Notes under the pieces: model-generated
What the model was told of the DNA's origin: nothing
Database searches by the model: none
Seen by the model: only the letters and a program-made list of their open reading frames with translations
Translations under genes and position numbers: made by a program
Part shown: in pieces, positions 42,001-56,379 of the stretch
Layout: each line of letters opens with the position of its first letter
Position numbering within the stretch: the stretch's first letter is position 1
Origin: Asterias amurensis
Taxonomy: Eukaryota; Echinodermata; Asteroidea; Forcipulatida; Asteriidae
Assembly (NCBI RefSeq): GCF_032118995.1
Contig: NC_092659.1
Coordinates: 14,130,177 to 14,194,176 of the forward strand
Direction of reading: 5' to 3'
DNA: 64,000 nucleotides

Positions 42001-45000
42001 ATACAATTTGAGCATGAAAAAGATGGAAGTTGATAGTATAAAACATTGTGAAAACAGCTCCCTCTGAAAAAAATACACTCAATTATTAAAGGCTGCATGC
42101 CTGAAGCCATTTATTGGCATCTGAAAGCATACAAATTTGTGCAACAAGGTCGTTTTTTTTTCTTTCATTATTCTCTTGCAAGTTCGATGACCAATTAAGC
42201 CCAAATTTATACAATGTTGAGCATGAAAAAGATGGAAGTTGATAGTATGATACATTGCTGATGGAAGTTGATACATTGTGAAAAACTGTTCCCTTGGAAG
42301 AAACGTCGTTTTTGAGAAAGAGGTAATTTTACACTCAACTATTAAAAGGCTTCAGGCCTTAAGCCATTTATTGGCATCTGAAAGCATACAAATTTGTGCA
42401 ACAGGGTTGTTTTTTCTTTCATTATTCCCTTGCAAATTTGATGACCAATTGAGCCCAAATTTTCACAGGCTTGTTATTTTATGCAATATGGTGGGATACA
42501 CCAAGTGAGAATACTGGTCTTTGGCAATTACCAAAGGTTTCCAGTGCCTTTGAATTGAATTCTGATTTATGTTAACATCCTGAAGAATAATCTGAATATA
42601 ATAACATTTTATTGGTGTCTGATCAAAACAATAAAAACAGTTTGTATCATGCAAGCTGTTTGTTCTCCCCAGGTATGACTGACCTTTGACATGACCCCTG
42701 CATGACCTCCACTATGACTTCAGCTGTTGTCTGAGCCACACAAGTCTGCCATTATTCATTATTTAATGCGCTAAAATGGCGAGTGAATGGGTTCAGCTAA
42801 AGGAGTTATCACACAGCAAAGAATTTGTTTTAAAATGTTTGTTGTACAGACATTTTTTAAAAGTGTGCGTATTTTTGTTTGGTAAATGACTCTCAAAATG
42901 AATGGCAACAAAAACTTATGAGGTAGGAAGTACAGACAGCTTTGGAACAGTGTACACTATTGGTAATTGTCAAAGACTAGTCTTCACAGTTAATGTATCT
43001 CAACATGCATAAAATAACAAACCTGTGAAATGTTGAGCTCAATCGGTCGTCGAAGTGGCGAGATAATAATGAAAGAAAAAACACCCTCCGTCACACAAAT
43101 TTGTGTGCTTTCTGATGCTTGATTTTAAGACCTCAAGTTTTAAACTTGAGGTCTCGAAATCAAATTCGTGGAAAATTACTGGTTTCTCGAAAACTACGTC
43201 ACAATGTTTTATACTATCAACCTCTCCCCATTACTCGTACTCAAGAAAGGTTTTATGCTAATAATTATTTTGAGTAATTACCAATAGTGTCCACTGCCTT
43301 TAAGAAAAATTTTGGAAAAGACATCACTTTTTGTCTCAAAACTTAATAATGTACGTAAGAAGCATTACCGCAGTAAATAATTTAAAACAAAAGTGCTAAT
43401 GGCCTGACGTTTTGACCCGTTTCTCGAAGGCTAAATGGGTCGAAATGTCAGGCCATTTTACCTTCTTTTTTTGGCATTTATACCATCGGCCCTTTTGGTT
43501 GGTAAATTGTTTGCAACACTCCATTCTTTTTTTCTTGTAAATGACTTCCTTGTAAGTAATTGATCAGTTCAAATTTTTTATACTTTGTTTGTCTTCTGAG
43601 AATTTTAAAGCCACTTGACCCAAAACGGAGAAAGTCCCTCAATGATTGTTCGCTAGAGAATCCTGAGCAACAAAACTTAGATCCTTTTATTGGTTACGTC
43701 TCTTTTAAATCCTAGATTGCTCTTTTTTTCTGACGATTGATGAATGCACTGAGAGTTAGTAATGGAATGCCAACCTTGTTCAATCAGTCTTGTTAGTTTA
43801 ACAGTCCCTGGAAAAATGCATTGAAAAAAAGAAAACGCATGCACATTGCATGGCGTGTGTGCAAGGCCGTGGGACCTTTTGACACGTTAAGAGGTAAAAG
43901 ACCTGTTAGTAATTGTGCTGTTGGTGACACGCTTTTCATGGGGATTATGTAGGATTGGCTGGGTTTGTTTATGGGCAAGAGTAGTTTTTACTATAAAGCC
44001 CCTTTCACACGAGAGCAAATTGAATTTAGCAAGGGTCTCTTGCTAAATTGTAGCGTGGTTTTAAAAGTTTGCAAAATGTACCTAGGTGTGAAAGAACCAA
44101 AACAAATTCTACGTCCATGTTCTCTTGCAAATTCTTGTCAAACATTGCTATATTTTACAACCATGCTTAAATTTAGCAAGGGACCCCAGTTAAATAGCTG
44201 TGATATGAATAGCACTTTATATGGACTATGATCTCGTTGAACGCCATCTTGGTCATGTCCCCTGCCTGTCACAATATAAATGAATTAAGATTGATCGTAC
44301 TTACCAAAAAAAGGGCTCAGACTATTATTTGCCTGTCCGGGTTTAGATTGATTGAACATTCATTTTGAATGCATGATGTACTCCATCTGGATTCAAAGAA
44401 AAAGTATGGAAGCGTGCGAAGATTTATTGTAAAGCTTTTGACAATGAAATGAGAGCTTGTGGTTCTGTTGTTAAAACCCACCAGACATGTGTGGAAGTTG
44501 CTTTAAAAGTGCAATTCATAATCTGAAATGACCCCAATCATATAGTTGAGCGCAGTAATCAACCAACTGTGTTTTTATTCATAACCAATTATCTTAAATG
44601 TTGTAATAATAATATGGAAGACTTATACAGCGCACATATCTACCGACAAAGTACTCAAGGTGCTGAGTATATATACGTTTATACAGAAAGATAGGTTATT
44701 GAAGTTATGAATTCTGAGACCCAATTATAGCACCTTATAAGGGTTTACAAGGTGCTATACCGCAAGGTGCTATTCTGCCACAGCCAGGAACACCAGGGTG
44801 AACCCCCTTCTCTTTCTGAATGTGCACTGAATTCTCTAAATTCATTTATGCGTTTACACAACATGGGACCAACGGCTTTGTGTCCCATCCGAAGAACGAA
44901 GCAATGGTTAAGTGTCTTGCTTAAATGCTTAAAAGGACACAAGTGTCACGGCTGGGGGATTCAAACCCACACTCTGTTGTCTAAAATCAGCTGATGAATT

Positions 45001-48000
45001 CTCAATGCTGTCTAGAGTGTATCCAAACTTGGCATCTCTTGCAATGTACTTTGTGGGGTAAAGCTAAAAGGGGGGCAAAGTACAGGCATCCATTTTGAAT
45101 TATCCAAATTACACAAGGCAGGGTCTGCAGCCGATTTCTTGAAACGCTAGGATTAATCTTATTTCCAGTTAGGATGTTAACTCGTCCTGACTTAGGATGG
45201 GCAATGTGTCCTAATGTCTATGGATACGGAACTTAACTCTTCCTAAAGTCCTAAGATTAATCCTAAGTTAGGAAGAGTTTGGTGAAATCGACGGCTGGAC
45301 ACTTAAAGATTGCCCTCTTATCATTTGTTAAGGAAAATGTTTAAATAGCTTGGAGTGGAGAGTGGTTAAGAAATAGCTACCTTGATGGGGAAAATGCCAT
45401 ACCCCCCCCCCCCCACCTAAACCCTGGTTCGGCCGTCCATGATTTGAAATGGTTTATAGAAAAATAGACAATTGCAGCCAAATGCTTAATAACAGTCAAA
45501 TTTCAATGAGTCAAAATTACAAAGAGTTAAAAAAACAAGAAAACAATAATTTATAGTGAAAACCCAAATATTTGAAAAACAGAACTTCAAAAGGATGACA
45601 ATAACGGTAGTGTTCAAAGAAGATTTTTTCATGAAACCACTCCTAATTGAGACTACCCAAATCTACATTACAAATAGATGATAGCACTTGATAAGCAGAA
45701 AAAAAGCTAATTAACCTCAAGTTTTAAAAGTAATGGCACTGGACACGTTTTGTAATTGCAATGGGCCATATGTTTGACCGCGTGGAATCACTTCCGGGGT
45801 ATATTCATTCATACCCAAAACAGTTATTAAAGATTGGAACACATTACCACCACAGACATCTAATCCATCACGGACGACAAGACTTTTAAAGGAGCCGTTA
45901 TAATCCACCTGAAACTACGGCGCAACAAAAGTGACAGAACGCCTATTAATCTGTGCAGGGCGAATCGCGTATACCCCCGGAAGTTAAAAAAAATACTATT
46001 TATAGCGCCCTCGCGCGTTCAAAAATAAGGCGCATTGTCATTTAAGTATTTTAAAAAAATGCGAGAATAAATTGTTGCAATGGATGTTGGATAAACTGTC
46101 TGGATTTTACAATGTAGAACTGAGAAGTCATCTTGTAGGCCTACAACCATGGAAGAGATTCAAACAAGCTGTTTGCCATCCATGGATGAATGTTTTCTAG
46201 ATTGTTTATGGGTTGTTGTACCTGTATCGTACAGTATGGAGTCATAGTTGAGATTCCCAGACAGTTTGTCCGGTAAACGATATTTTGTTGATGGAATTCC
46301 TCTTCTTATCGGGTTCACACATTGAGATTAAATCAAGTTAAACCGAGCCATCTAGTTCACCGCACCCAAGCTCTGGTGTCGTCAGCATGCACCAGAGTGT
46401 GGGTTCGATTCCCAGTCATGACACTTCAAGTGTCCTTGAGCTGAGCAAGGCACTTAACCATAATTAGGAAATCCTCTTCTTACTGAGTGCACACATTGAG
46501 ATTAAACCAAGATGGCGGGTCATTGCCAAGCCGTCTAGTTCACCGAGCCCATGCTTTGGTGTTGTCAGCAGCAGAGTGTGGGTTCGATTCCCAGTCATGA
46601 CACTTCAAGTGCCCTTAAGCAAGGCACTTAACCATAATTAGGAAATCCTCTTCTTATTGAGTGCACACATTGAGATTAAACCAAGATGGCGGGTCATTGC
46701 CAAGTCGTCTAGTTCACCGCACCCAAGCTCCGGTGTTGTCAGCAGCAGAGTGTGGGTTCGATTCCCAGTCATGACACTTCAAGTGCCCTTAAGCAAGGCA
46801 CTTAACCATAATTAGGAAATCCTCTTCTTATTGAGTGCACACATTGAGATTAAACCAAGATGGCGGGTCGTTGCCAAGTCGTTTAGTTCACCGAGCCCAT
46901 GCTTTGGTGTCGTCAGCATGCACCAGAGTGTGGGTTAGATTCCCAGTCATGACACTTCAAGTGTCTTTGAGCAAGGCACTTAATAACCATAAATGCTTCT
47001 TAAAAAGTTGGGGATCGGTTGTAAGCTTGGGCAATATCACGATATTATCGAATATCGCGATATTAATTTGGACACGATTTCGATATCAGATGGATTTGGT
47101 TTTAATCGAAATATCGATATATCGCGAGATAATCGCGATATATAGATATATCGTTTAATTATCGCGATGTATTTGCTAGCTGAGACATCTTGCACCCCAT
47201 AGGTTTGGAGTAAAACTAGAAGAATAGGTCATTAGAACACCTCTCTTATACTGTGACTGTCTCTTCTACAACTTTCACTTGGAGTTTTAAGACTGATGAT
47301 GTAAAATTTCATTCATCGCGATTATATCGAATATCGCGATATATTGTCGGCGATATATCGTGAATAAAATAAATCGATATCGCCCAAGCTTAATCGGTTG
47401 TGCATTCTGCTCTACCAGCCAGGCTCCTGTAGTGGATGATACCCATGCCTACATCCGTATGGACTGTTAACAGGGTAACCCTGTTTCAGCCCCAGGAGTA
47501 TGTAGGTGGCAACGTCTCCCTGGTGATAGTTGATTTGGGTCGATTGCCCAAATTACTCTAGCTTTGCAATCTCTCCATTGGCTTCCTATTCATTCTCGCA
47601 TCATCTTCAAAATTCTCCTTCAAACATTTCAATGCAGTCTTGGAAGTGGACCAACTTACCTGAAAAATCTACTAACTCCATACACTCCTACTAGAAACCT
47701 CCGTTCCGCTAACAAAGACACCCTCGTTATCCCTAAAGTTACCACCAAAGCATATGGTCAACGTAGTTTTCAGTTTGCTGCACCTAACTTATGGAACAAT
47801 CTCCCTCTACACATCAAACAAGCCACTGCGATCTCAAGTTTCAAGACTCTTCTCAAAACACATCTATTCAAATTATCTTATACTTAATTATTCTTTTGGT
47901 TCCTCTGAGCGCTTAGAGACTTTCTTTTGGAGGTGTTGGGCGCTATAGAAATGCGGTTGTTATTATTATTATTATCAGTATAGTATAGACCTTACAGAGT

Positions 48001-51000
48001 CTGGATACTTTTTACTCAACGTCCACAGATTTACATTAAACTTAAACAGTTTGAAGATATTGATAGTAGAAAGCTTCCTTTAAAATATTACTTGCTGAGG
48101 TGCTGTAGTTTTTGAGAAATGAGTTTAAAAATGTCACACAAATTATTTTAGTCTCAGTTTTAGCATGTAAAAATGTATTAACCAGTTTTGGTACATGTAA
48201 CATACAATAACTGGTTAATATGTTTTTACATGCAAAATAATTTTTGTCTCACTGAGAGTGAGACAAAAATTATTTTTGTGACTTGTTTTTCCCCTCATTT
48301 CTCAAAAACTACAGCACATTAGCAAGTAATATTGAAGTATGCTCCAGTGAACAGTGCTGTGTAAAGGAATAGGGATCTAGGCATCACCAAGACAATGGAT
48401 GGACCCGGCCCGGGGGGGGGGGGGGGAGGGGTGGCTTGGGGAGACTTTTGATGAGTTGTGATGAAGAGTTGAGAATGATAAGTGACAATGTTTTATTGAT
48501 GTCTTCCCGTGTGTATCCCAGAGTTTTTTATTTTTTATAGAGGTGGTTCAGACACGGTACTTAAGTCGGGTTTTAACTCATGGTTCAATCAACCCGATCG
48601 AGTTCAACTCTGTGTGTCTGAACGGTTCTAAGGTAAGACTGAATCTGGTTTAACCCTGAAAAGTTAGACCGTCGAGCTGAGGGGTATCTTTAGACCGCGT
48701 CGGGTTTACAACACTCGGACCAACAACTTTGCAAGTTGTAAAGCTGGGGAAACTTTGTAGTGTGTGGTTTTAGTTGTGTTTTTCTTCTCCTAATAAATAT
48801 GTTTGTGTTCTCATGCTCACCAATCTCAACTGCTTGGATGCATTTTGTCAATGGGTCCCCCCTTGTCAGACCAATGAGGGTGAAAATAAAATAAAACTCT
48901 CAGAAGGACCCTGGGTCATGAAAAGGCCGCAGTGCCAAGAAAAGGTAAATGCAACGGACCCATTAACTTGAAGAATAGAAGTTGTAAACATCTTGTAGGA
49001 AAACGCCTACTCCTAACCTTTTCATGAAGACAACACTGAGAGCTTTTGAAGCAGCAAGGATCCAATGTACATTGTGAATAATCTCAACTATCGGCGCGAT
49101 TTTGGGCAGGTTTGCAACGGCCTTTAAGCGCACCGCAGACCTGTGTTTCGTTTTTGAAAGGGCAAGGACACCAAGGCATTTTCTCCTTGGTAAAGGGCAC
49201 CCTAGCAGGAGATTGTAAATTTCTACTGGAGTATTTCAAGGGCGCCAAGGCAATGACCAGTGGGCATGGAGGCAATCGCCTTCGTTGCCTCCGTGAAGTA
49301 TTAGGCCTGCGCACGGACTCAAGCTTTGGTGTTGTGGGGTGTCGTGGCCGAGCGGAAAAAAGAGCACTGAACTCAAGCTCTGGTGTTTCTGTTCAGCAGA
49401 GTGCGGGTTCGAGTCCGGGTCAAGACACTTGTGTCCATTGAGCAAGTAACTTGTTTCTCTTTACCCATCGGTATAAATGGGTACCTGCGAGGGTGGCGGT
49501 TGATATTGTGTATGAAAAAGTCTTTGGAGCGCTACGGTTGCCAAGGTTTTATACTCCCTAGGGAGCTGAGAAAGATTAAAGGGGTGTTATTGGCCCATCG
49601 ACTAGGGCGCTTATCAATGTAAAGCACATTAAGACGGGTATTTTGAAATGCGCTATGTATTAAGAACTTGTTATTATTATTATTGTTGTTAAGTCCATGA
49701 ACTCAAGCTCTGGAGTTTCTGACCAGCAGAGTGTAGGTTCGAGTTTCGGTCTTGACACTTAAACCCCTACTAAGCAAGACACTTAACCATGATTGCTTCG
49801 TCCTTCAGATCTCTGCTATTTTTCATGCGTTGTAGTCAAATACAAAAAATTTGTGAAGAATATTTCTATTAATTTGCAACAGTCCATAAATATTTCTGTT
49901 AACCATACAAGCAGATCCAAACAAGCCATTTGCCACACTCTACTAAGACGGCTCATTTGGTGTAGAGCTAGAATCGAATCACCTTCTACAATAGAAGGCA
50001 GGTTCGATTCTAGCTTTAAGTCAATTTGTCTTTGTTCAACCCCAAATTAATGAAGATTTACACAGTCAGTAAATTGTAGCATGGTTGTAAAACTTTATAA
50101 AATGTACCTCAAGTGTATCAAAGGACAACAATTGTTTTCCACAAGTTCTCTAGCAAAACTTGATCAAACATTGCTACATTTTACAAACATGCTAAAATTA
50201 AGCAAGGGACCCCACTTAAATTGCTGTCATGTGAATAGCACTCTGAAGCTCAGAAAATGTTGGTGTAACTGTAATTGTTTTTCATTATCAAGCTTTGCTT
50301 GGCATGGTTCTGGTTGGTCCTTGTTCTATGGTTCCAACATGTCAACAAACTTTATCCCCCAGTGTTACCCTTACTCTACGGTGTTACCACCCACTGTTAT
50401 TACCAGTGGGAACTTTACCAACACCCAGTCAAAAGAAAAACAAGATTAACTAAAGCTGGCTTTAGCTGTTCTGTTGAGCCCTTACCACTGTATGCTAATC
50501 ACACATAGGCTGCTCAAGAAGTTAATCCTAGAGGAAGTTGGGTCATTATAGGACATTCTTGTGTAGTAGCTGAGCATCTTTTGGCTGGCATTTCAAGGTG
50601 GTTTCGCTAAAGTTCAATTTAAACTGTATGTGTGAACAGGCCTGATACTTCTCAGAGGCAACGAAGGTGATTGCCTCCATGCCCCTTGGTCATTGCCCTG
50701 GTGCCCTTGAAATGCTCCAGCAGAAACTTACAATTTTCTCATAGGTTGCCCTTTACCAAAGAGATAATGCCTTGGTGCCTACGCCCTTTCGAAAACGAAG
50801 CATACAGGCATGTGTTAGCACTGGACAGTTCATTGTTTTAGGCCTCGTTCTGGCCTTACTTAAAGGGTCTATATAACTTTTGTAGGACAAAAAACACAAT
50901 GTCCACAGATTTACACTAAACTTACACAGTTTATAGATAATGATAGTAGAAAGCTTCCCTGAAAATATTACTTGCTGAGGTGCTGTAGTTTTTGGGAAAT

Positions 51001-54000
51001 GAGTAAAACAATGTCATGAAAATAATTTTCGTCTCATGAGACGAAAATTATTTTACTCATTTACAAACATATTTTCATGACATTGTTTTACTCATTTCTC
51101 AAAAACTACAGCACCCCAGTAAGTAAAATTTGAAGGGAAGCTTTCCACTATCATTATCTTCAAACCCTGTAAGTTTAATGTAAATCTATGGACATTTTGA
51201 AAAGGTACCCAAATCCTTTAAGAAGCTACAGTAAGGACGGGTTTCCCATACTTGAGTAATACAGTTGGGACGGCCCAACTATAGCTGGGACAGGGATTGC
51301 CCGATAGGAACAGATAGGGACAGTGACAGTGATACTGATAGTGATGTAGATAACCACAAAAAGTTTGACTTCTAAAATGATTTGTTGATCCTCTCAAGTT
51401 GTGGTGGGTTTGCATTTTGGCTCGAATGATAAGTAGACTTGTGGACAAGTCAATAACGTACGCGGTAAGATAGTCGAGTTTCAGTGGTGCTCTGCGCGCG
51501 AACTGCTGGTTGCGCGACTACTGCGCCCTGCCCGACTTCGAGTAGAAGTCGGCAACCAGCAGTTGGCGCAAGAACAGTGACAACTCGACTGTCTCACCGA
51601 GTGTGACCATAAACGACTGTCCACAAGTCTAGTTATGAGTGATAATAAAGGACACTGGACACTACTGGTAATTATCTAAGACCAGTCTTCTCTCTTAGTG
51701 TATCTCAACATTATATATGTACAAGATAACAAACCTGTGAAAATTTGAACTCAATCGGTCATCAAAGCTGCGATATGATAATGGAAGAAAAAAACACCCT
51801 TGTCACATTAAGTGGTGTGCTTTCAGATGCTTGATTTCGAGACCTCAAAATCTAATTCTGAGGTCTGGAAATCAAAATTTGTGGAAAATTACTTCTTTCT
51901 CGAAAACTCTGTCACGTCAGAGGGAGCCGATTATACTATCAACCTATCCCATTACTTGTTACCAAGTAAGGTTTTATGCTAACAATTATTTTGGGTAAAT
52001 ACCAATAGTGTCCACTGCCTTTAAATGTTGAAAGTATTGCAGTTTTGACAATTAGCTGATACATGAAGCTGGAACTCACCAACAAATAAAAGTTGTCGTT
52101 AAATACAGCAGACATTATAAATATAGGCCCCTATATATTTGGTTTGCAGTAACACCATGTGTGTATCTACTTGCCAGGTAGAGTGTGTTCTTAAAGAACT
52201 GTCTTATTAGACAACAGACATTCCGAGGAAAAAAAACCCCATAAAGTGAATGTATATTGTACCTTGATAAATTGGAGAAAAAACCCTCATAACTTGTACA
52301 CTATTCGCATGGATACTACACACCCAGCACTGTTCCAAAAATTGCTTCATTGCCCTCCAATAAAAGGGAACTACCACTAGGGGTGAACAACAGCCCTAAA
52401 ACCTTAAAATCTTGTCTTGTGTGTTGTTCTGTCTGCTTGACTCCACAACACCATAACAGAAACCTCAATTGAGTTGTCCCCACTGCTCTGTTCCCCTGGG
52501 GGATAATGAGGGTTAGTGTAATTGTCACCATGGCAACGACAACACACCATTATGGTTATATAGAGGACAAAGTTGGTCATGCTTTCTGTCAAGCGGATTG
52601 AGTTGGGTGACAAACGTGTCCGATTACAGAGTTGTTTGTGGGGGGAAGTGGCCTGTTTTGGGGGGTTATTTGGTGCCACGGGGCTTTGATAACTATTCTT
52701 GTAGGATGTTAGTTTTATTATCAGCTGATGCTTTCTAAACTATAATGGCCAGCCTTTGAAATCTGAACCAATAGCCACAGTTTTTGATTAGTTGCTTTGT
52801 GCCTCTGAAGTAGTTTGGGAGAACAGAAATTGAAAGCTTAGGTGAATGATAATCAGCATTTTCCTAATTAACAGTGGTCTGTGAGCCAAATGCCTGTTAC
52901 AAACACGAGGACTAGCAGTCTGAATCCACTCCAAGTGGTCCGGCTGTCCAGGGTTGAAAAGAATCACTATTTTGCTTGAGTGAAAATTTAGTGAAAAAGG
53001 TACGGACTAGTGAAATGACAAGCTAACTTGCCTGCTGGATAGTTAAAGGATTTGGGTACTTTTTAAAAGTTTTCATTGCTAATAATGTTAACAGTCTCCT
53101 GACGATGACTAGAGCAAGCTAGTCGAAACGTTGAGACCAATTTTAAGAACTGGCTCCGCGTCAGTACAGATAATCACGATCCTATAAGCTAAAGTAGAAG
53201 TCCTAGCCTATTTCTATACCATCCGCCCAGGTAATAGTTAAAAAGTAGGAAAGTTCTTTTCAGAACTGAGAAGTCTCCCGAACCCCCGAACATCTGCTCC
53301 GCGGTAGTAGAATAAAGCAAGACAGTTCTCTAAAGAACAAACTCTACCTGGCAAGTAGATTGATGTCTTTGTTGTTTAATGTTTCCGCTTGTGCTCCTAA
53401 ACTTTGGAACGCTTTACCTAATAACATCAGATGCTGTAGTTCTCTTCCTTTGTTTAAAAACTTGCTGGAAACTCATTTATTTAAACCCTCATACACTTAG
53501 CTCGTTACATGTCTTGACAGTAGATTATTCATTGTATAATTTTTTATTGTGTTCTACATTTCTTTTTGTTGTACATGTATGTATTGTTTTTTTGTGCTTC
53601 GCCTCGGAATAGGGTCTTGTACACTAGATAGATGGCGCATTATAAATGCATTATTATTATTATTATATTATGTTGTCGTATCCACGTATTTTGGATTTTA
53701 AAACAATTTTAAATTTTGTTTTAATGTTGTATATTTTATACTATATTTAAATTTTTAACTTTTCGTAATGTTGTAAAAATAAAGTTAAGCCTCCTTAAGG
53801 CTGTGAAGCTTTTATTTGTGAAATAAACCAATCAGTAATAATTATACAATGTACACATTGATTAGCAAACGAAAACCTTCACTTTGAAGTATTGACATCT
53901 AGTTACTGAATGAATTTGTTGGATTTTGCAATCCAATTCTTGTACATTATGAGAGAGATTGGCTGTTGCCAGCTTGGTGTTTATATCCCTTTGTGTGAGC

Positions 54001-56336
54001 TTTGCTGAGTTCCCTTGTCAGGAAGATCATCTGAACCAACAAAACAAATGCTGTCAGAGAAAATATTGTATGGAGGTATAAACGTTCTTCAAGCCTGTTA
54101 AAAATGTGTGCTTAATTACGCATTACCATTTGCCACCGGATTAAAACGGCTTTGTACTCTTTGTGTCAACTCACAAAGGTTTATTGTCTGTTTCAATAGG
54201 GATTATCCCAATGCTTAATCTGTTTTCTTTCATCTGACTGGCTCTGAAAAGCCAAGGTTTCGATTTGTTTTAATCCCTTTCATGGTCTCACTGATGCGTT
54301 CTGAGAATGTCATTCGTTAATGTTGTTAGTTGAGTTTGTCATTAGGTCATTTATTTAAGCTTCCTTTGACAGAAGGCTGCCGCCATGTTTGTCACTATTA
54401 CCCATGACCCAATCTCTTAGAGCTGCTTATAAAGCAAGACAAGTAGATAAGGACATCAAAATTATGCTAAACAGATTGTCCTGGCCAAATTACATGTACT
54501 ACATGTGTCATATGTCACACGTACATGTATACATGTGAATGGTATCTGATCATTTCTGCATGTTTCTTGTCACAGGTACTTTTTGTTTTCCTTTTGTTTT
54601 GGCTTAGCACATTTTAAAGCATTTTTTTTGTACTAAAGTAGAGAAAAGAGTGAGTTGTGCATTTTGGCTGAGCAGTTAAGAGCACCAGACTCTAGCTCTG
54701 GTATTTCTGATCAGCATTGTATGGGATTGTTAGTCCCAGTCGTGGCACTTGTGTCCTGGAGCAAAATACATTACCTTATACTTAAAACATCAGGCCATTA
54801 ACTATTTTTGTTATTACAAGATCATTCTTTTATTGGTAAGAAGTTTGCAAACAGTTTTAACTTCAGAAAATGTAACTAAAATTATATTTTCTAAAGCAAC
54901 AAATTTATAAAATATTGACAATTAACCCATATCCGCAAAGAGACCGCGTTCTATTGGTTATATTGCTCCACGCAGAATACGCACACGCTCATTCAACCAA
55001 TAGAATGCGTTCTCTTGGTCCGTTATCGTTCACATTCTCGTTATCGCTGCAGTGGGACCGGGCCTTTAGTATAATTTTTTGACAGTCAACACTGAAATGT
55101 TTTCCTTATTGACAATTTTCTCTGTCTTAGACGACAACAATTCACATCAAAACAGTTCAAACATGTGTGCTGTGGATGCGCGGCACTCTTCACCCCTTCC
55201 ACTGGAAATTTATACTTGCAAAAAAAAAATTGAATTTCCAGCCCAAACATTGATCAAAATTTACATAAAACTGCGAAACATGTCTGAGTGTAGCGTGTAT
55301 TGAAGTAAAGGATTGTAGAATACATTTCTGGTCTGAAAATAGTCCAAATGGAAATGGGTTAAAGGCAGTGGACACTATTGGTAATTGTCAAAGACTAGCC
55401 TCCACAGTTGGTGTATCTCAACATATGCATAAAATAATAAACCTGTGAAAAATTGAGCTCAATCGGTCATCGAACTTGCGAGATATGAATGAAAGAAAAA
55501 AACACCCTTGTCACACGAAGGTGTGTGCGTTTAGATGTTTGATTTCGAGACCTCAAGTTCTAAATCTGAGGTCTCGAAATCAAATTCGTGGAAAATTACT
55601 TCTTTCTCGAAAACTATGGCACTTCAGAGGGAGCCGTTTCTCACAATGTTTTATACCATCAACCTCTCCCTATTACTCATCACCAAGAAAGGTTTTGTGC
55701 TAATAATTATTTTGAGTAATTACCAATAGTGTCCACTGCCTTTAAACCATGTTAAACAATGAGGAGCGTAACTGGCAAAAATACGCTACGGAAAATCACG
55801 AAGCTCGACGGATATGGGTTATATAAGTTTGTTTAGTTAGAACGACATGTTGTTCTCCCTAAGCCTAACGTGGAATGTTTTAAGCAATCTTTTAATTAGT
55901 CTGGTGCTGCTATATGGAATAAGTTACCACCTGAGGCCCAAAATGCATCGTCTATTGGTGGTTTTAAAAATATGTATTTAAACAAATCAATTTTAAAGTA
56001 TATTATAATCCTCATGTTGTCTGTTTTTTTATGTTGTCTGTTTTTTTTATAAATATCAATATAAACCACAGGGGAAACTGACTGGGTAAATTTTGAAATG
56101 ATTTTTGGGGTTGAACAAAGAATTGACTAGAGTGGGATTCGAACCAACAACCTCCGGATTAACGTGCCGGCGCTCTACCAACTGAGCTATCTAGCCCTAT
56201 ATTGGCGGTGTCCCTATTTTTATAGATGTTAAATCTTTTTACTCTGACTTTTTACAAGACCATAATGTAAAACAGCTCTTGTGCTGATTTTTGTATCCTG
56301 TATAAAGATTTTTGAATAAATAAATAAATAAACAAG

Positions 56337-56379
<43 letters not shown>

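Noticed and set aside
46321..47010. A cluster of four tRNA genes
   Set aside because: Units contain a B box but no foldable cloverleaf and share SINE-A flanking text.
56116..56205. A minus-strand tRNA gene with a near-cloverleaf
   Set aside because: The acceptor and D stems pair, but the anticodon stem has a mismatch, base 33 is C, and the downstream text matches SINE-C copies elsewhere. It is a SINE head.
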